Translations under genes and position numbers: made by a program | Notes under the pieces: model-generated | What the model was told of the DNA's origin: nothing | The model's input: only the letters and a program-made list of their open reading frames with translations | Database searches by the model: none | Part shown: one piece after another, positions 19,370 through 28,886 of the stretch | Layout of the letters: every line of letters begins with the position of its first letter | How positions within the stretch are numbered: position 1 is the first letter of the stretch | Assembly: GCF_029873475.1 (NCBI RefSeq) | Contig: NZ_CP123499.1 | Coordinates: 1,612,001-1,676,000 of the forward strand | Source of the DNA: Arsenophonus sp. aPb | GTDB taxonomy: Bacteria; Pseudomonadota; Gammaproteobacteria; Enterobacterales; Enterobacteriaceae | Direction of reading: 5' to 3' | Length of the DNA: 64,000 nt

Positions 19370-19462
19370 GAATGTTCTCTATATATTATTTAATTAAACT
19401 TGAAAATTAAGCTATCAATATAACTAAACCGCTTACTATATAATATTTAAAATTCCCTATTT

Positions 19463-20320
19463 TCATCGCCACGTTTGCCAAACGGGAACAACACCTGCCG
19501 GTAGCCAAAGATTTCTACCTAGCTCAGACCAAGCACAAGGACGATGAAAATCAGAACCGACCGAAGCATATAAATCATGTAGTTTAGCTAACTCAGTCAA
19601 ATTTTTTCGTTCATCTGGCGACTGCTGGCATTGAGCAATTTCAATTGCATCACCTTGTTGCTGTTTAAAATATAAAACTAACCTTTTTTGCCATTTTGCC
19701 GATAGTGAGTAGCGACCAGGATGTGCCAAGACGGCAACGCCGCCCGCTTGATGAATAACTTCTATTGCCTCATCAAGCTCACACCAATTAGCCGGAACAT
19801 AACCTGGTTTACCTCGCGTTAAATATTTTTTAAAAACATGGCCGATACTTTTTTGTTTAGCATAATCCTTGATGTAACGAGCAAAATGGCTACGTGTTAC
19901 CTGTCCCCCTGCTGCATAGCCTTTAGCATTTTGCCAAGCATCAGGAATACCGAATTTTTCTAATTTATCGCCTATTTTTTCTGCACGTTGATTACGTCGT
20001 GCCGTTTGCTTTTCAAGTAAACGTTTAAGAGCGCTTGCATCCAGATTAATATTAAGACCCACAATATGAATTTCAATTTTTTGCCAAAGCGTGGAAATTT
20101 CCACACCGGCAATTAATGTTAGCGGCTTATTTTTTTCATCAATATACTGCCGTGCCGGTAAAATTCCATTAACCGTATCATGATCAGTGATCGCTAATAC
20201 GTCGACTCCCATTAATACTGCTCTATCAACTAACTCTAAGGGTGTGAGATCACCATCAGAAGCTCTTGTATGACAATGTAAATCATAAATAACAGATAGC
20301 TTCTCATTGTCTTGTGTCAA
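19463..20320 (-). CDS. rnm: PHP-domain 5'-3' exoribonuclease AM (YciV/TrpH)
   Basis: PHP phosphoesterase that trims the 5' ends of rRNAs and hydrolyses 3',5'-nucleotide bisphosphates in E. coli. 285 aa (E. coli 293); the C-terminal tail is slightly shorter. Metal-binding motifs are YDLHCHTRASDG, ITDHDT, GVEIS, LAHPGRY and SDFHRP. It is divergent from the trp operon, sharing the region upstream of the trp promoter. Confidence 0.94.
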   Translation of the reverse strand: MTQDNEKLSVIYDLHCHTRASDGDLTPLELVDRAVLMGVDVLAITDHDTVNGILPARQYIDEKNKPLTLIAGVEISTLWQKIEIHIVGLNINLDASALKRLLEKQTARRNQRAEKIGDKLEKFGIPDAWQNAKGYAAGGQVTRSHFARYIKDYAKQKSIGHVFKKYLTRGKPGYVPANWCELDEAIEVIHQAGGVAVLAHPGRYSLSAKWQKRLVLYFKQQQGDAIEIAQCQQSPDERKNLTELAKLHDLYASVGSDFHRPCAWSELGRNLWLPAGVVPVWQTWR

Positions 20321-20382
20321 AATTTTACCCTCATTTTACTGCTGACAATTATAGAGAAAATTCATAGTGTGGCATAAATTAC

Positions 20383-20416
20383 TTGACACAACTCGAACGA
20401 TCTAGTTTACTAGTAC
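20383..20416 (+). promoter_or_regulatory. trp promoter overlapping a TrpR operator
   Basis: A TTGACA -35 element (20383-20388), 17-nt spacer and TTTACT -10 (20406-20411) match the architecture of the E. coli trp promoter. The near-palindrome GATCTAGTTTACTAGTAC (20399-20416) covers the -10 and differs little from the E. coli TrpR operator core CTAGTTAACTAG. Tryptophan-loaded TrpR would block RNA polymerase here. A trpR gene is not in the window. Confidence 0.9.
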
Positions 20417-20469
20417 AATGGATGGCAATATAGCTAATCTATCATGACACATTGCGAGGAAGAACAAAA

Positions 20470-20550
20470 ATGACATTGGTATTTTTTATCGTCGCTAAAA
20501 TCCGTCGGTGGCGCAATTCCCTTAAATGGGTGGTTTCTTCCTGTGCGTGA
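20470..20550 (+). CDS. trpL: trp operon leader peptide
   Basis: A 26-codon open frame with GAGGA Shine-Dalgarno (20456-20460) about 9 nt upstream, located between the trp promoter and the attenuator. It carries two Trp codons, residue 14 (20509-20511, in RRWR) and residue 20 (20527-20529, in KWVV). E. coli TrpL is 14 aa with adjacent Trp codons. The position, start signal and Trp codons make it the attenuation sensor; the separated Trp codons are unusual. Confidence 0.8.
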   Translation: MTLVFFIVAKIRRWRNSLKWVVSSCA

Positions 20551-20573
20551 ATAAATAACACAACACCAGATCG

Positions 20574-20598
20574 AAACCCGCCATGAAGCGGGTTTTTT
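20574..20598 (+). terminator. trp attenuator (3:4 terminator)
   Basis: AAACCCGC (20574-20581) pairs with GCGGGTTT (20588-20595) around CATGAA, followed by a T run ending at 20598. The upstream GGTTTC (20532-20537) can pair with GAAACC (20573-20578) as antiterminator. A possible 1:2 hairpin pairs GCGCA (20511-20515) with TGTGC (20542-20546). Stalling at Trp14 would mask segment 1 and favour the antiterminator. Confidence 0.88.
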
Positions 20599-20633
20599 AT
20601 AGCCAATGAATATAAATATGAAAGGCAATTAAT

Positions 20634-22205
20634 ATGGAAAACATAGCAGTCAATCAAACAACTTTTCGCATATTAGAGAATAAGATTAACTATCAGCCTG
20701 AACCTTGTCTGTTATTTCATCACTTATGCAACAATCGCCCTGGCACTCTATTATTAGAATCTGCTGCCGTTGATAACAAGCAAAATCAACAAAGTATCTT
20801 GATTGTTAATAGTGCATTACGAATTACCGCCAATCAACAGCAAGTGACTTTTGCCGCTCTTAGTCCTAATGGAAATGCGCTATTAAGTCATATTGACATC
20901 GCATTACCAAGTGAATTAGAAAAAATCATGTCTGATGGTCAATTAGTCGTTAATTATCCGCAAATTGAACCCCATCTTGACGAAGATAGCCGATTAAAAG
21001 CAACTTCATCTTTTGATGCATTACGTTTGATTCATCATTTAGCCAAACATGACACCATTGATGCAGAAAAAATTCTTTTAGCAGGCTTATTCTCCTACGA
21101 TTTAGTAGCTTATTTTGAAAATTTACCCCCGATAGCAAAATCTAATCGTTGTCCTGATTACTGTCTCTATTTAGCTGAACATTATCTTGTAATCGATCAC
21201 CAACAGCAGTCAGCAAAACTCATAAGCGGCCAATTTTCAGCAAAACAATCGATTGCTAAAACGATATTAAACCGTCATCAAGCAATTATTACCGCAACTC
21301 AGCAATCATTATTACCCTTGCCAACTGGCGCTGAGATATCAACACCTTTAGTGGTCAATAAAAACGATAGTGAATACTGCGCCATGGTAGAAAAACTAAA
21401 AAAATACATCTATCAAGGTGATATTTTTCAAGTAGTACCTTCACGTAAATTTATGTTGCCATGTACCGCACCATTAAGTGCCTATCAACGACTTACCAGA
21501 CAAAATCCCAGCCCTTACATGTTTTATATGCAAGATCAGGAATTTACTCTATTTGGTGCTTCACCTGAAAGCGCCCTCAAGTATGACGCCAAAAGTCGAC
21601 AAATTGAACTATATCCGATCGCCGGAACTCGGCCAAGAGGTCGCAATACATTAGGCGAAATAGATGCTGATTTAGACAGTAAAATTGAACTGGCACTGCG
21701 AACTGATCAGAAAGAACTTGCTGAACATATTATGTTAGTTGATTTGGCTCGTAATGACTTAGCGCGTATTTGTCAGTCGGGTAGTCGATATGTTGCACAT
21801 TTAACTGCCGTTGATCGTTATTCCCATGTTATGCACCTTGTTTCCCGAGTAGTTGGCAAATTAAGGGCTGATCTGGATGTATTACATGCTTATCAAGCCT
21901 GTATGAATATGGGGACTTTAACAGGTGCGCCTAAAATCAAAGCAATGACACTTATTGCTGACTATGAAAAGGAGAATCGAGGCAGCTATGGTGGCGCAAT
22001 TGGCTATTTCAAGGGCAATGGAGATTTTGACACCTGTATTGTTATTCGTGCCGCTTATATAGAAGACGGCATTGCAGCTGTTCAAGTCGGCGCTGGCGTG
22101 GTATTAGATTCTGATCCACAGTCTGAAACGGACGAAACGCGCAATAAAGCCCAGGCAGTTATCAATGCCATTATGCAATCTCATCAAAGCTTGGAGGTAT
22201 GCTAA
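20634..22205 (+). CDS. trpE: Anthranilate synthase component I
   Basis: Makes anthranilate from chorismate with ammonia supplied by TrpG. 523 aa (E. coli 520). The feedback-inhibition motif LLES is at about residues 40-43. The chorismate-binding domain carries PIAGTRPRG, DLARNDLARIC, MNMGTLTGAPKIKAM and GGAIGYF. An AAGG Shine-Dalgarno precedes the ATG. Its stop codon overlaps the trpG start as TAATG. Confidence 0.97.
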   Translation: MENIAVNQTTFRILENKINYQPEPCLLFHHLCNNRPGTLLLESAAVDNKQNQQSILIVNSALRITANQQQVTFAALSPNGNALLSHIDIALPSELEKIMSDGQLVVNYPQIEPHLDEDSRLKATSSFDALRLIHHLAKHDTIDAEKILLAGLFSYDLVAYFENLPPIAKSNRCPDYCLYLAEHYLVIDHQQQSAKLISGQFSAKQSIAKTILNRHQAIITATQQSLLPLPTGAEISTPLVVNKNDSEYCAMVEKLKKYIYQGDIFQVVPSRKFMLPCTAPLSAYQRLTRQNPSPYMFYMQDQEFTLFGASPESALKYDAKSRQIELYPIAGTRPRGRNTLGEIDADLDSKIELALRTDQKELAEHIMLVDLARNDLARICQSGSRYVAHLTAVDRYSHVMHLVSRVVGKLRADLDVLHAYQACMNMGTLTGAPKIKAMTLIADYEKENRGSYGGAIGYFKGNGDFDTCIVIRAAYIEDGIAAVQVGAGVVLDSDPQSETDETRNKAQAVINAIMQSHQSLEVC

Positions 22206-22783
22206 TGGCTGATATTTTACTACTCGATAATATTGATTCTTTTACTTATAACTTGGTTGATCAATTAAGAGTATTAGGTCATACCGTCACTATTTACCGC
22301 AATTCACTGCCTGGATGCATCATTGAACAGCGGCTTAAAAGGATGTCTTCACCTGTACTAATACTCTCTCCCGGCCCTGGTAAACCAGCCGATGCTGGCT
22401 GTATGCCTAAACTGCTGCCATCAGTACTGGGTAAAATCCCAGTAATTGGTATTTGCCTTGGTCATCAAGCAATTATTGAAGCCTATGGCGGAACAGTTTC
22501 ATCGGCGAAAGAGATCATACACGGTAAAACATCTTTCGCTATACATGATGACCAATTTATGTTTAGTGGCCTAAACAATCCACTACCAATTGCCCGTTAC
22601 CATTCTCTAATTGGTGAAAAAATTCCTGCTGATTTGATCATTAATGCTCACTGCCAAGGCGCAGTAATGGCCGTACGTCATAGCCAACATAAAGCCTGCG
22701 GATTTCAATTCCATCCTGAGTCGATTTTAACTCCTGAGGGAACCTCTTTATTAAACCAAACCCTATTATGGGCATTAAATTAA
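22205..22783 (+). CDS. trpG: Anthranilate synthase component II (glutaminase)
   Basis: Class I glutamine amidotransferase feeding ammonia to TrpE. About 192 aa starting MADILLLDNID. The Cys nucleophile is in GICLGHQAI and the His-Glu pair in QFHPES. The start at 22205 was chosen because GGAGG (22193-22197) is 7 nt upstream; an in-frame ATG at 22199 lies too close to it. It is a free-standing gene, unlike the E. coli trpGD fusion. Confidence 0.96.
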   Translation: MADILLLDNIDSFTYNLVDQLRVLGHTVTIYRNSLPGCIIEQRLKRMSSPVLILSPGPGKPADAGCMPKLLPSVLGKIPVIGICLGHQAIIEAYGGTVSSAKEIIHGKTSFAIHDDQFMFSGLNNPLPIARYHSLIGEKIPADLIINAHCQGAVMAVRHSQHKACGFQFHPESILTPEGTSLLNQTLLWALN

Positions 22784-22794
22784 GGGGCAACAAA

Positions 22795-23802
22795 ATGCAA
22801 TTTATTTTGGACAAATTATTTAATGCACAAGTACTTACTCAACAAGAAAGTCATTTACTTTTTAGCACTATGATTCGAGGTGGATTAACGGAGTCCCAAC
22901 TAGCTGGTGCATTGATTAGCATGAAAATGCGTGGAGAAGAGCCGAATGAAATTGTTGGTGCCGCGTTAGCTTGTTTAGAAAACGCGCAACCTTTTCCTCG
23001 ACCTAATTACGATTTCTGCGATATCGTGGGTACTGGCGGTGATCACAGCAATAGTATTAATATTTCCACTGCCAGTGCTTTTGTCGCCGCAGAGTGTGGT
23101 TTAAAAGTTGCTAAACATGGCAATCGTAGTATATCAAGTCGTGCTGGCTCATCTGATTTACTGGCCTCTTTCGGCGTTCCGCTCGATATGACACCAAGCT
23201 CTGCACGACGTGCTTTAGATGAGGTCGGTATATGTTTTTTATTCGCACCACAATATCACCAGGGATTTCGCCATGCTGCCCCAATACGTAGTCAATTAAA
23301 AACTCGCACCCTCTTTAATATTCTTGGCCCATTAATAAATCCAGCTAAACCGCCAATTGCACTTATTGGTGTTTATGATCCAAAGCTCATTATACCTATT
23401 GCAAAGACTTTGCAATTAATAGGATATAAGCGAGCAGCCGTTGTACACAGCAGCGGAATAGACGAAGTCGCATTACATGGTCCTATTCAAGTCGCTGAAT
23501 TAAATCAGGATGAAATTTTAACTTACCAACTCACTGCGCAAGATTTTGGCTTACCAAGCTATTCTTCAACAGAATTAATTGGCGGTTCGGTTGAAAAAAA
23601 TCATCAACTGATTACCACGCTGTTACAGGGTAACGGGAAGCCTGCTCATACTAACACTGTGGCTGCCAATGTGGCATTACTGATGAAGCTCAATAATTAT
23701 GAAGACCTAAAAACCAATACCGATTTTGTTTTGCAAGTTATTCGTAGCGGCAAAGCCTATCAACGGCTAACCATGCTAGCAAATAGAAAGGAGTTTCATT
23801 AA
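22795..23802 (+). CDS. trpD: Anthranilate phosphoribosyltransferase
   Basis: Transfers phosphoribose from PRPP to anthranilate. About 335 aa starting MQFILDKLFNA, with AGGGG about 8 nt upstream and an 11-nt gap after trpG. The PRPP-binding motif GTGGDHSNSINIST, KHGNRSISS and the KTRTLFNILGPL segment are intact. It matches the second half of the E. coli TrpGD fusion. Its stop overlaps the trpCF start as TAATG. Confidence 0.97.
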   Translation: MQFILDKLFNAQVLTQQESHLLFSTMIRGGLTESQLAGALISMKMRGEEPNEIVGAALACLENAQPFPRPNYDFCDIVGTGGDHSNSINISTASAFVAAECGLKVAKHGNRSISSRAGSSDLLASFGVPLDMTPSSARRALDEVGICFLFAPQYHQGFRHAAPIRSQLKTRTLFNILGPLINPAKPPIALIGVYDPKLIIPIAKTLQLIGYKRAAVVHSSGIDEVALHGPIQVAELNQDEILTYQLTAQDFGLPSYSSTELIGGSVEKNHQLITTLLQGNGKPAHTNTVAANVALLMKLNNYEDLKTNTDFVLQVIRSGKAYQRLTMLANRKEFH

Positions 23803-25166
23803 TGCAAGCGACTATTTTACAAAAAATTGTTGCTGATAAAGTGAACGATTTAGCGGCAAAAAAACTAAAGCAACCATTAGCTAGCTTTATTGCGCAAGTT
23901 AAACCCAGTGAGCGTGACTTTTTCACGGCTATTTCACAAAATCATCCGGCATTTATTCTGGAGTGTAAAAAAGCTTCACCATCAAAAGGCATTATTCGTC
24001 ATCACTTTGATCCTGTGCAAATTGCTAAAGAGTACCAAAATTATGCGTCAGCAATATCAGTGTTGACTGATGAAAAATATTTTCACGGCAGTTTTGACTA
24101 TTTACGCCTGGTTAGTAACACTGTGCCACAACCGATTTTGTGCAAAGACTTCATTATTGATCCCTATCAAATCTATTTAGCTCGCTTTTACCAGGCAGAC
24201 GCTATTTTATTGATGCTATCAATATTAGATGATCAGACCTATCTATCTTTAGCGACACTGGCAGATAATTTAAAGATGGGCATTCTGACTGAAGTGAGTA
24301 ACGAAGAAGAGCTAAAACGCGCGATTAGGCTACAAGCTAACATTGTCGGTATCAATAATCGTGATCTTCGCGATCTGTCAATTGATTTAAATCGCACCAA
24401 ACAATTTGCCCCGCAATTAGCCGCAGAAACTTTAGTTATCAGTGAATCAGGTATTTATAACCATCAACAAATTCGTCAACTCAGTAAACAAGTTGATGGC
24501 TTTTTGATCGGCAGCACGTTAATGAGCGAGGAGAACTTAATGTTAGCTATTCGTCGGCTAATTATTGGTGACAATAAAGTCTGTGGCCTCACTCGCCCAC
24601 AAGATGCACAATGTGCTTATCAAGTCGGGGCGATTTATGGTGGCTTGATCTTTGCTGATAAATCACCACGAAAAGTAACATTAGAGCAAGCCAAAACCAT
24701 TATAAAGGCAGCTCCTCTTAACTATGTTGGCGTTTTTCAACATCAAGCTAACTCATTTATTACTGAAATTAGTCATAAACTGAGCCTATTTGCCATCCAG
24801 TTACATGGTGATAAAACAGCGGCTGATATTCAACAACTTCGAACGTTATTACCGCCAAATTGTGAAATATGGCAAGCGGTAAATATGACCAAACCAGCTA
24901 CCAGTTTCAACTTAAACAATATCGATCGTTATCTACTTGATAACGGTGAAGGTGGCACTGGTAAAACCTTTGATTGGTCAAAATTACCCTTGGATCATCT
25001 TGAGCAAATTATGCTAGCCGGTGGACTTAATGCCGACAACTGCCAACAAGCGGCGGCGTTAGGCTGTAGAGGTCTTGATTTCAATTCTGGCGCTGAACAT
25101 CAGCCTGGCATAAAAAGTTGCCATAAGTTACAGATTATCTTTGAAAAATTGTTTGATTATTTATAA
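23802..25166 (+). CDS. trpCF: Bifunctional indole-3-glycerol phosphate synthase / phosphoribosylanthranilate isomerase
   Basis: Two fused TIM barrels, 454 aa (E. coli 453), for two successive steps of tryptophan synthesis. The TrpC domain (about 1-255) has ECKKASPSKG, LCKDFI, GINNRDLRDL and SESGI. The TrpF domain (about 256-454) has KVCGLTRPQD with its catalytic Cys and LDNGEGGTGKTFDW. The order C before F is the usual enterobacterial fusion, called trpC in E. coli. One-base overlap with trpD. Confidence 0.97.
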   Translation: MQATILQKIVADKVNDLAAKKLKQPLASFIAQVKPSERDFFTAISQNHPAFILECKKASPSKGIIRHHFDPVQIAKEYQNYASAISVLTDEKYFHGSFDYLRLVSNTVPQPILCKDFIIDPYQIYLARFYQADAILLMLSILDDQTYLSLATLADNLKMGILTEVSNEEELKRAIRLQANIVGINNRDLRDLSIDLNRTKQFAPQLAAETLVISESGIYNHQQIRQLSKQVDGFLIGSTLMSEENLMLAIRRLIIGDNKVCGLTRPQDAQCAYQVGAIYGGLIFADKSPRKVTLEQAKTIIKAAPLNYVGVFQHQANSFITEISHKLSLFAIQLHGDKTAADIQQLRTLLPPNCEIWQAVNMTKPATSFNLNNIDRYLLDNGEGGTGKTFDWSKLPLDHLEQIMLAGGLNADNCQQAAALGCRGLDFNSGAEHQPGIKSCHKLQIIFEKLFDYL

Positions 25167-25204
25167 GCGTAACAATTTAATCCTTAGATTAACGGAATAA
25201 ATTA

Positions 25205-26395
25205 ATGAAGAAATTAAATCCCTACTTTGGCCAATTTGGTGGCCAATATGTGCCGGAAATTCTTATTCCCGCACTTAACGAACTGGAACAGGCTTTCATC
25301 GAAGCACAGCAAGATAATAGGTTTCAACAACAGTTTCACGATCTATTACAAAATTACGCTGGGCGTCCCACTGCCTTAACGCTATGTCGCAATTTAACTC
25401 TTGGGACTAAAACTAAACTTTATTTAAAGCGAGAAGATCTATTGCATGGTGGTGCCCATAAAACTAATCAAGTATTAGGCCAAGCTTTATTGGCAAAACG
25501 GATGGGCAAAACAGAAATTATTGCTGAAACCGGAGCCGGGCAACATGGCGTGGCCACAGCGCTAGCCTGTGCATTATTAGGGCTAAAATGTCGTATTTAT
25601 ATGGGGGAAAAAGATATCCATCGCCAATCACCCAATGTATTTCGTATGAAATTGATGGGAGCTAAAGTTATTGCGGTAAATAATGGTTCAGCTAGCTTAA
25701 AAGATGCTTGCAATGAAGCATTGAGAGATTGGTCAGGCAGCTATCACCAAGCACACTATTTACTTGGCACCGCTGCCGGTCCTCATCCCTATCCTACGCT
25801 GGTACGAGAGTTTCAACGTATGATTGGTGATGAAGCTAAAGCACAAATTTTAGCCAAAGAAGGGCGATTACCCGATGCGGTAATCGCTTGTGTCGGTGGT
25901 GGCTCTAATGCTATTGGCTTATTCACAGCTTTTAAACCTGAGCAAAACGTGCGTTTAATTGGGGTAGAACCGGCCGGTCTGGGTATTGATACTGGCTCTC
26001 ATGGTGCACCGTTAAAACATGGACGGCTTGGCATCTTCTTCGGCATGAAATCGCCTATTATACAAACCGATGAAGGACAAATTAAAGAGTCTTATTCGAT
26101 CTCGGCTGGACTAGATTTTCCCTCAGTAGGACCCGAGCATGCCTATTTAAATAGTATTGGCCGCGCTGATTATGTCTCGATTACCGATGATGAAGCTTTA
26201 GCTGCATTTAAAAAATTATCCACTCATGAGGGTATTATTCCAGCCTTGGAATCGTCACACGCCTTAGCTTATGCCTTAAAAATGATCAAGGCAGACCCCG
26301 CAAAAGAACAATTACTAATTGTTAATCTCTCAGGCCGCGGCGACAAAGATATTTATACTGTACATGCTATTTTGCAAACCAAAGGAGAGATCTAA
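25205..26395 (+). CDS. trpB: Tryptophan synthase beta chain
   Basis: PLP enzyme joining indole and serine to tryptophan. 396 aa (E. coli 397). The PLP Lys86 is in HGGAHKTNQV and the phosphate-binding glycine loop is VGGGSNAIG. ETGAGQHGVA and LKREDLLHGG are intact. Its stop codon overlaps the trpA start as TAATG, fitting the alpha2-beta2 complex. Confidence 0.98.
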   Translation: MKKLNPYFGQFGGQYVPEILIPALNELEQAFIEAQQDNRFQQQFHDLLQNYAGRPTALTLCRNLTLGTKTKLYLKREDLLHGGAHKTNQVLGQALLAKRMGKTEIIAETGAGQHGVATALACALLGLKCRIYMGEKDIHRQSPNVFRMKLMGAKVIAVNNGSASLKDACNEALRDWSGSYHQAHYLLGTAAGPHPYPTLVREFQRMIGDEAKAQILAKEGRLPDAVIACVGGGSNAIGLFTAFKPEQNVRLIGVEPAGLGIDTGSHGAPLKHGRLGIFFGMKSPIIQTDEGQIKESYSISAGLDFPSVGPEHAYLNSIGRADYVSITDDEALAAFKKLSTHEGIIPALESSHALAYALKMIKADPAKEQLLIVNLSGRGDKDIYTVHAILQTKGEI

Positions 26396-27201
26396 TGGAG
26401 CGTTATCAGCAACTATTTAAGCACTTAAATGATAAAAATCAGGGGGCATTCGTTCCATTTATCACCTTAGGCGATCCTAATGCCGAAATGTCGCTAAAAA
26501 TTATTGATACATTAATTGAAGCACAAGCCGATGCATTAGAGATTGGAATTCCTTTTTCTGATCCTCTAGCTGATGGTCCAACTATTCAAAAGGCCAATTT
26601 ACGCGCCCTTAATGCCAACATTACGCCAACCCGTTGTTTTGAGCTATTATCACAGATCCGTGAAAAGCACCCTTTGGTTCCTATTGGCCTATTAGTTTAT
26701 GCTAATCTGGTTTTTAGTAATGGCATTGATAACTTTTATGCCCAATGTCAGCATAGTGGCATCGACTCCGTTTTAATCGCTGATGTGCCCATGAATGAGT
26801 CCGAACCCTTTCGTATGTCGGCACTGCGACACAATATTGCACCGATATTTATATGTCCGCCTAATGCAGATGAGCAGCTTTTACGCAAAATTGCTTTATA
26901 TGGTCGTGGTTATACTTATTTACTCTCGCGTTCAGGTGTAACCGGTACAGAAAAAAAAGCCAATATTCCTGTTAGCCAGTTACTCACCAAGTTACAAGAC
27001 TATCATGCCGCCCCGCCACTGTTGGGTTTTGGTATTTCTGAAGCGAAACAAGTCACTGATGCAATCAAAAATGGTGTAGTTGGTGCAATAACTGGTTCAG
27101 CCGTGGTTAAATTAATTGAAACTTATCATCAACAACCTGATGCATTATTGGCCAAATTAAAACAATTTGTTTCACTGATGAAAATGGCTACCTACAAATA
27201 G
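26395..27201 (+). CDS. trpA: Tryptophan synthase alpha chain
   Basis: Cleaves indole-3-glycerol phosphate and channels indole to TrpB. 268 aa, same as E. coli. Catalytic Glu49 and Asp60 are in LEIGIPFSDPLADGPTIQ. The phosphate-binding region LLGFGIS and GAITGSAVV is intact. It is the last gene of the trp operon. Confidence 0.98.
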   Translation: MERYQQLFKHLNDKNQGAFVPFITLGDPNAEMSLKIIDTLIEAQADALEIGIPFSDPLADGPTIQKANLRALNANITPTRCFELLSQIREKHPLVPIGLLVYANLVFSNGIDNFYAQCQHSGIDSVLIADVPMNESEPFRMSALRHNIAPIFICPPNADEQLLRKIALYGRGYTYLLSRSGVTGTEKKANIPVSQLLTKLQDYHAAPPLLGFGISEAKQVTDAIKNGVVGAITGSAVVKLIETYHQQPDALLAKLKQFVSLMKMATYK

Positions 27202-27209
27202 ATATTTCA

Positions 27210-27246
27210 AGGCTATTGGACAAAGGCTTAATAGCCTGGTTATTTT
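27210..27246 (+). terminator. trp operon terminator
   Basis: AGGCTATT (27210-27217) pairs with AATAGCCT (27230-27237) around a 12-nt loop, followed by GGTTATTTTT, a few bases after the trpA stop. Confidence 0.8.
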
Positions 27247-27430
27247 TACAATTACTAATTTTCGATTCTAATAAGCAATTGTAACTAACGTGTCGCTACT
27301 AGTGCCAGCTATTCATTTGTAATTTATCCATATTTCATCAATAATCAGTATATTGACTGCAATGAAAATACTCATTTAGCATTCATAAAAGATAAATAAA
27401 ATAACCCTCGTATTGATGGAGAATTGAATA

Positions 27431-27745
27431 ATGAAATATCTTAAATCAATGACAGCGCTTTATACCGTGTTATTTATGGCATTATTCCTTTCTGCTTGTG
27501 CTCCAACAGCAAAAACAGAAGGAACTGGTGGATATATCGATGACACGGTTATTACAACTAAAGTGAAGACGGCACTATTGGCAGAAAAAAACTTGAAATC
27601 AACGCAAATCAATGTTGAAACTTTTAAAGGACGTGTGCAATTGAGTGGCTTTGTCAGTTCGCGTGCCGATGCTCAACGTGCAGTGCAAGTAACACAAGGT
27701 GTAGCAGGTGTGCAGTCAGTTATCGATTCGATGAAAGTACGATGA
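27431..27745 (+). CDS. BON-domain lipoprotein
   Basis: 104 aa with a signal peptide and lipobox LSAC at Cys23; Ala at +2 suggests outer-membrane sorting. Residues about 36-104 form one BON domain (DDTVITTKVKTALLAE, VQLSGFVSS, GVAGVQSVID). It resembles a single-BON relative of OsmY/DolP, which bind phospholipid or act at the envelope, but it is too short to be either. It follows the trp terminator with its own ATGGAG-type Shine-Dalgarno. Exact role unknown. Confidence 0.85.
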   Translation: MKYLKSMTALYTVLFMALFLSACAPTAKTEGTGGYIDDTVITTKVKTALLAEKNLKSTQINVETFKGRVQLSGFVSSRADAQRAVQVTQGVAGVQSVIDSMKVR

Positions 27746-27756
27746 TTGTTTTAGCC

Positions 27757-27786
27757 TTCAGCCCCTATTGGGGCTGAAATAAATAT
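27757..27786. terminator. Hairpin downstream of the BON lipoprotein gene
   Basis: TTCAGCCCC (27757-27765) pairs perfectly with GGGGCTGAA (27770-27778) around a 4-nt loop, 12 nt after the stop. The T-tract after it is weak, but stem strength and position argue for a terminator. The following ~290 nt to yciC are AT-rich and hold no gene. Confidence 0.75.
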
Positions 27787-28074
27787 AATTTACCACCCTT
27801 GGCCCCTCTAACTAGATAATAAAACAATCACTTTTCATTACCAAATGGTTATAATATATCAATTATTTAACTGAATAATTATATTGCTATATCCAAAATT
27901 ACTATAATATAAATATAACTCTTTTTTAATATTTTATCCTTACTTATAGAATAACGACAAAATTTACTGATATCGCAATAGCTTTACCATAGAAAAGCTA
28001 TACGCTCTCGTCACTGTCAGTTACAATATGCAACTAAAATGTGATGATAAAAACCAGTTATAGGAGCAGTTTTC

Positions 28075-28830
28075 ATGTCCATTACGGCCAACTCACTTAT
28101 CAGCGATAGCTTTAATTTTTTTAAAAATCAGCTGAGCGGCCTTTTTATCCTGTCATTCATTTCAGCTACCATCAGTCTAATACTCTATTATTTTCTGGTA
28201 CCTATCGATGAAATGGTAACTATTGTCAAAACCCTAGGTGGTCAAAATGACTCAACTTCACTTTTAACCTGGGTAAGCCAACTATCCGATGAAGAAAAAG
28301 CGATAATGATGAGAGTTTCATTACTATCATTGACTGCAGTTTTTATCGGATTAATATTATTAATTTCTTCAGTAGTTACTTATTTGTCAGAACTCAGTAC
28401 TGGCAATAGCATCAGTGCATTGCAGGCTTTTATACTTTCGTTACGTATATTACCTAGCATGTTAATTTTGCTAGTTATATGCACTATTATAATTTATTTT
28501 GGTTTTATGCTATTCATACTACCGGGGGTCATTTTAGCTATTGGTTTTTCCTTATCGCCCATCATTTTAATAACCAGTAAAAACATCATGCCACTACGCG
28601 CTATTAGTCAAAGTTGGAAAATAGCCTTTCGTCATTGGTGGTTAATTCTATCAATTCTATTACTTTGGTTAGCATTACAAATGTTACTTACTATGCTACT
28701 TGGACAATTTCGTTTTTTACCGGGTATGGTAAATAATATTATCTCTTTTACACTAAATAATTTACTTACCTCTTTTACTTTGATTTATTTTTTCCGTCTC
28801 TACATGTTAATCGGAAAAACAACAAATTAA
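28075..28830 (+). CDS. yciC: UPF0259 membrane protein YciC
   Basis: Inner-membrane protein of unknown function, 251 aa (E. coli 247). It has about six hydrophobic segments (around 18-42, 82-105, 113-165, 195-215 and 225-245). The N-terminus begins SITANSLISDSFNFFKNQ as in the family. A TAGGAG Shine-Dalgarno lies about 8 nt before the ATG. In E. coli it precedes yciB and yciA; the same order holds here, with a terminator in between. Confidence 0.93.
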   Translation: MSITANSLISDSFNFFKNQLSGLFILSFISATISLILYYFLVPIDEMVTIVKTLGGQNDSTSLLTWVSQLSDEEKAIMMRVSLLSLTAVFIGLILLISSVVTYLSELSTGNSISALQAFILSLRILPSMLILLVICTIIIYFGFMLFILPGVILAIGFSLSPIILITSKNIMPLRAISQSWKIAFRHWWLILSILLLWLALQMLLTMLLGQFRFLPGMVNNIISFTLNNLLTSFTLIYFFRLYMLIGKTTN

Positions 28831-28841
28831 GCAGATAAAAA

Positions 28842-28886
28842 TACCACGGTTATTATTTACCGTTAGATACCGTGGTAAGGTTTTAT
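28842..28886 (+). terminator. Terminator downstream of yciC
   Basis: TACCACGG (28842-28849) pairs with CCGTGGTA (28870-28877) across a 20-nt loop, followed by GGTTTTATT. The remaining spacer to yciB (about 280 nt) is AT-rich with no gene seen. Confidence 0.65.
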
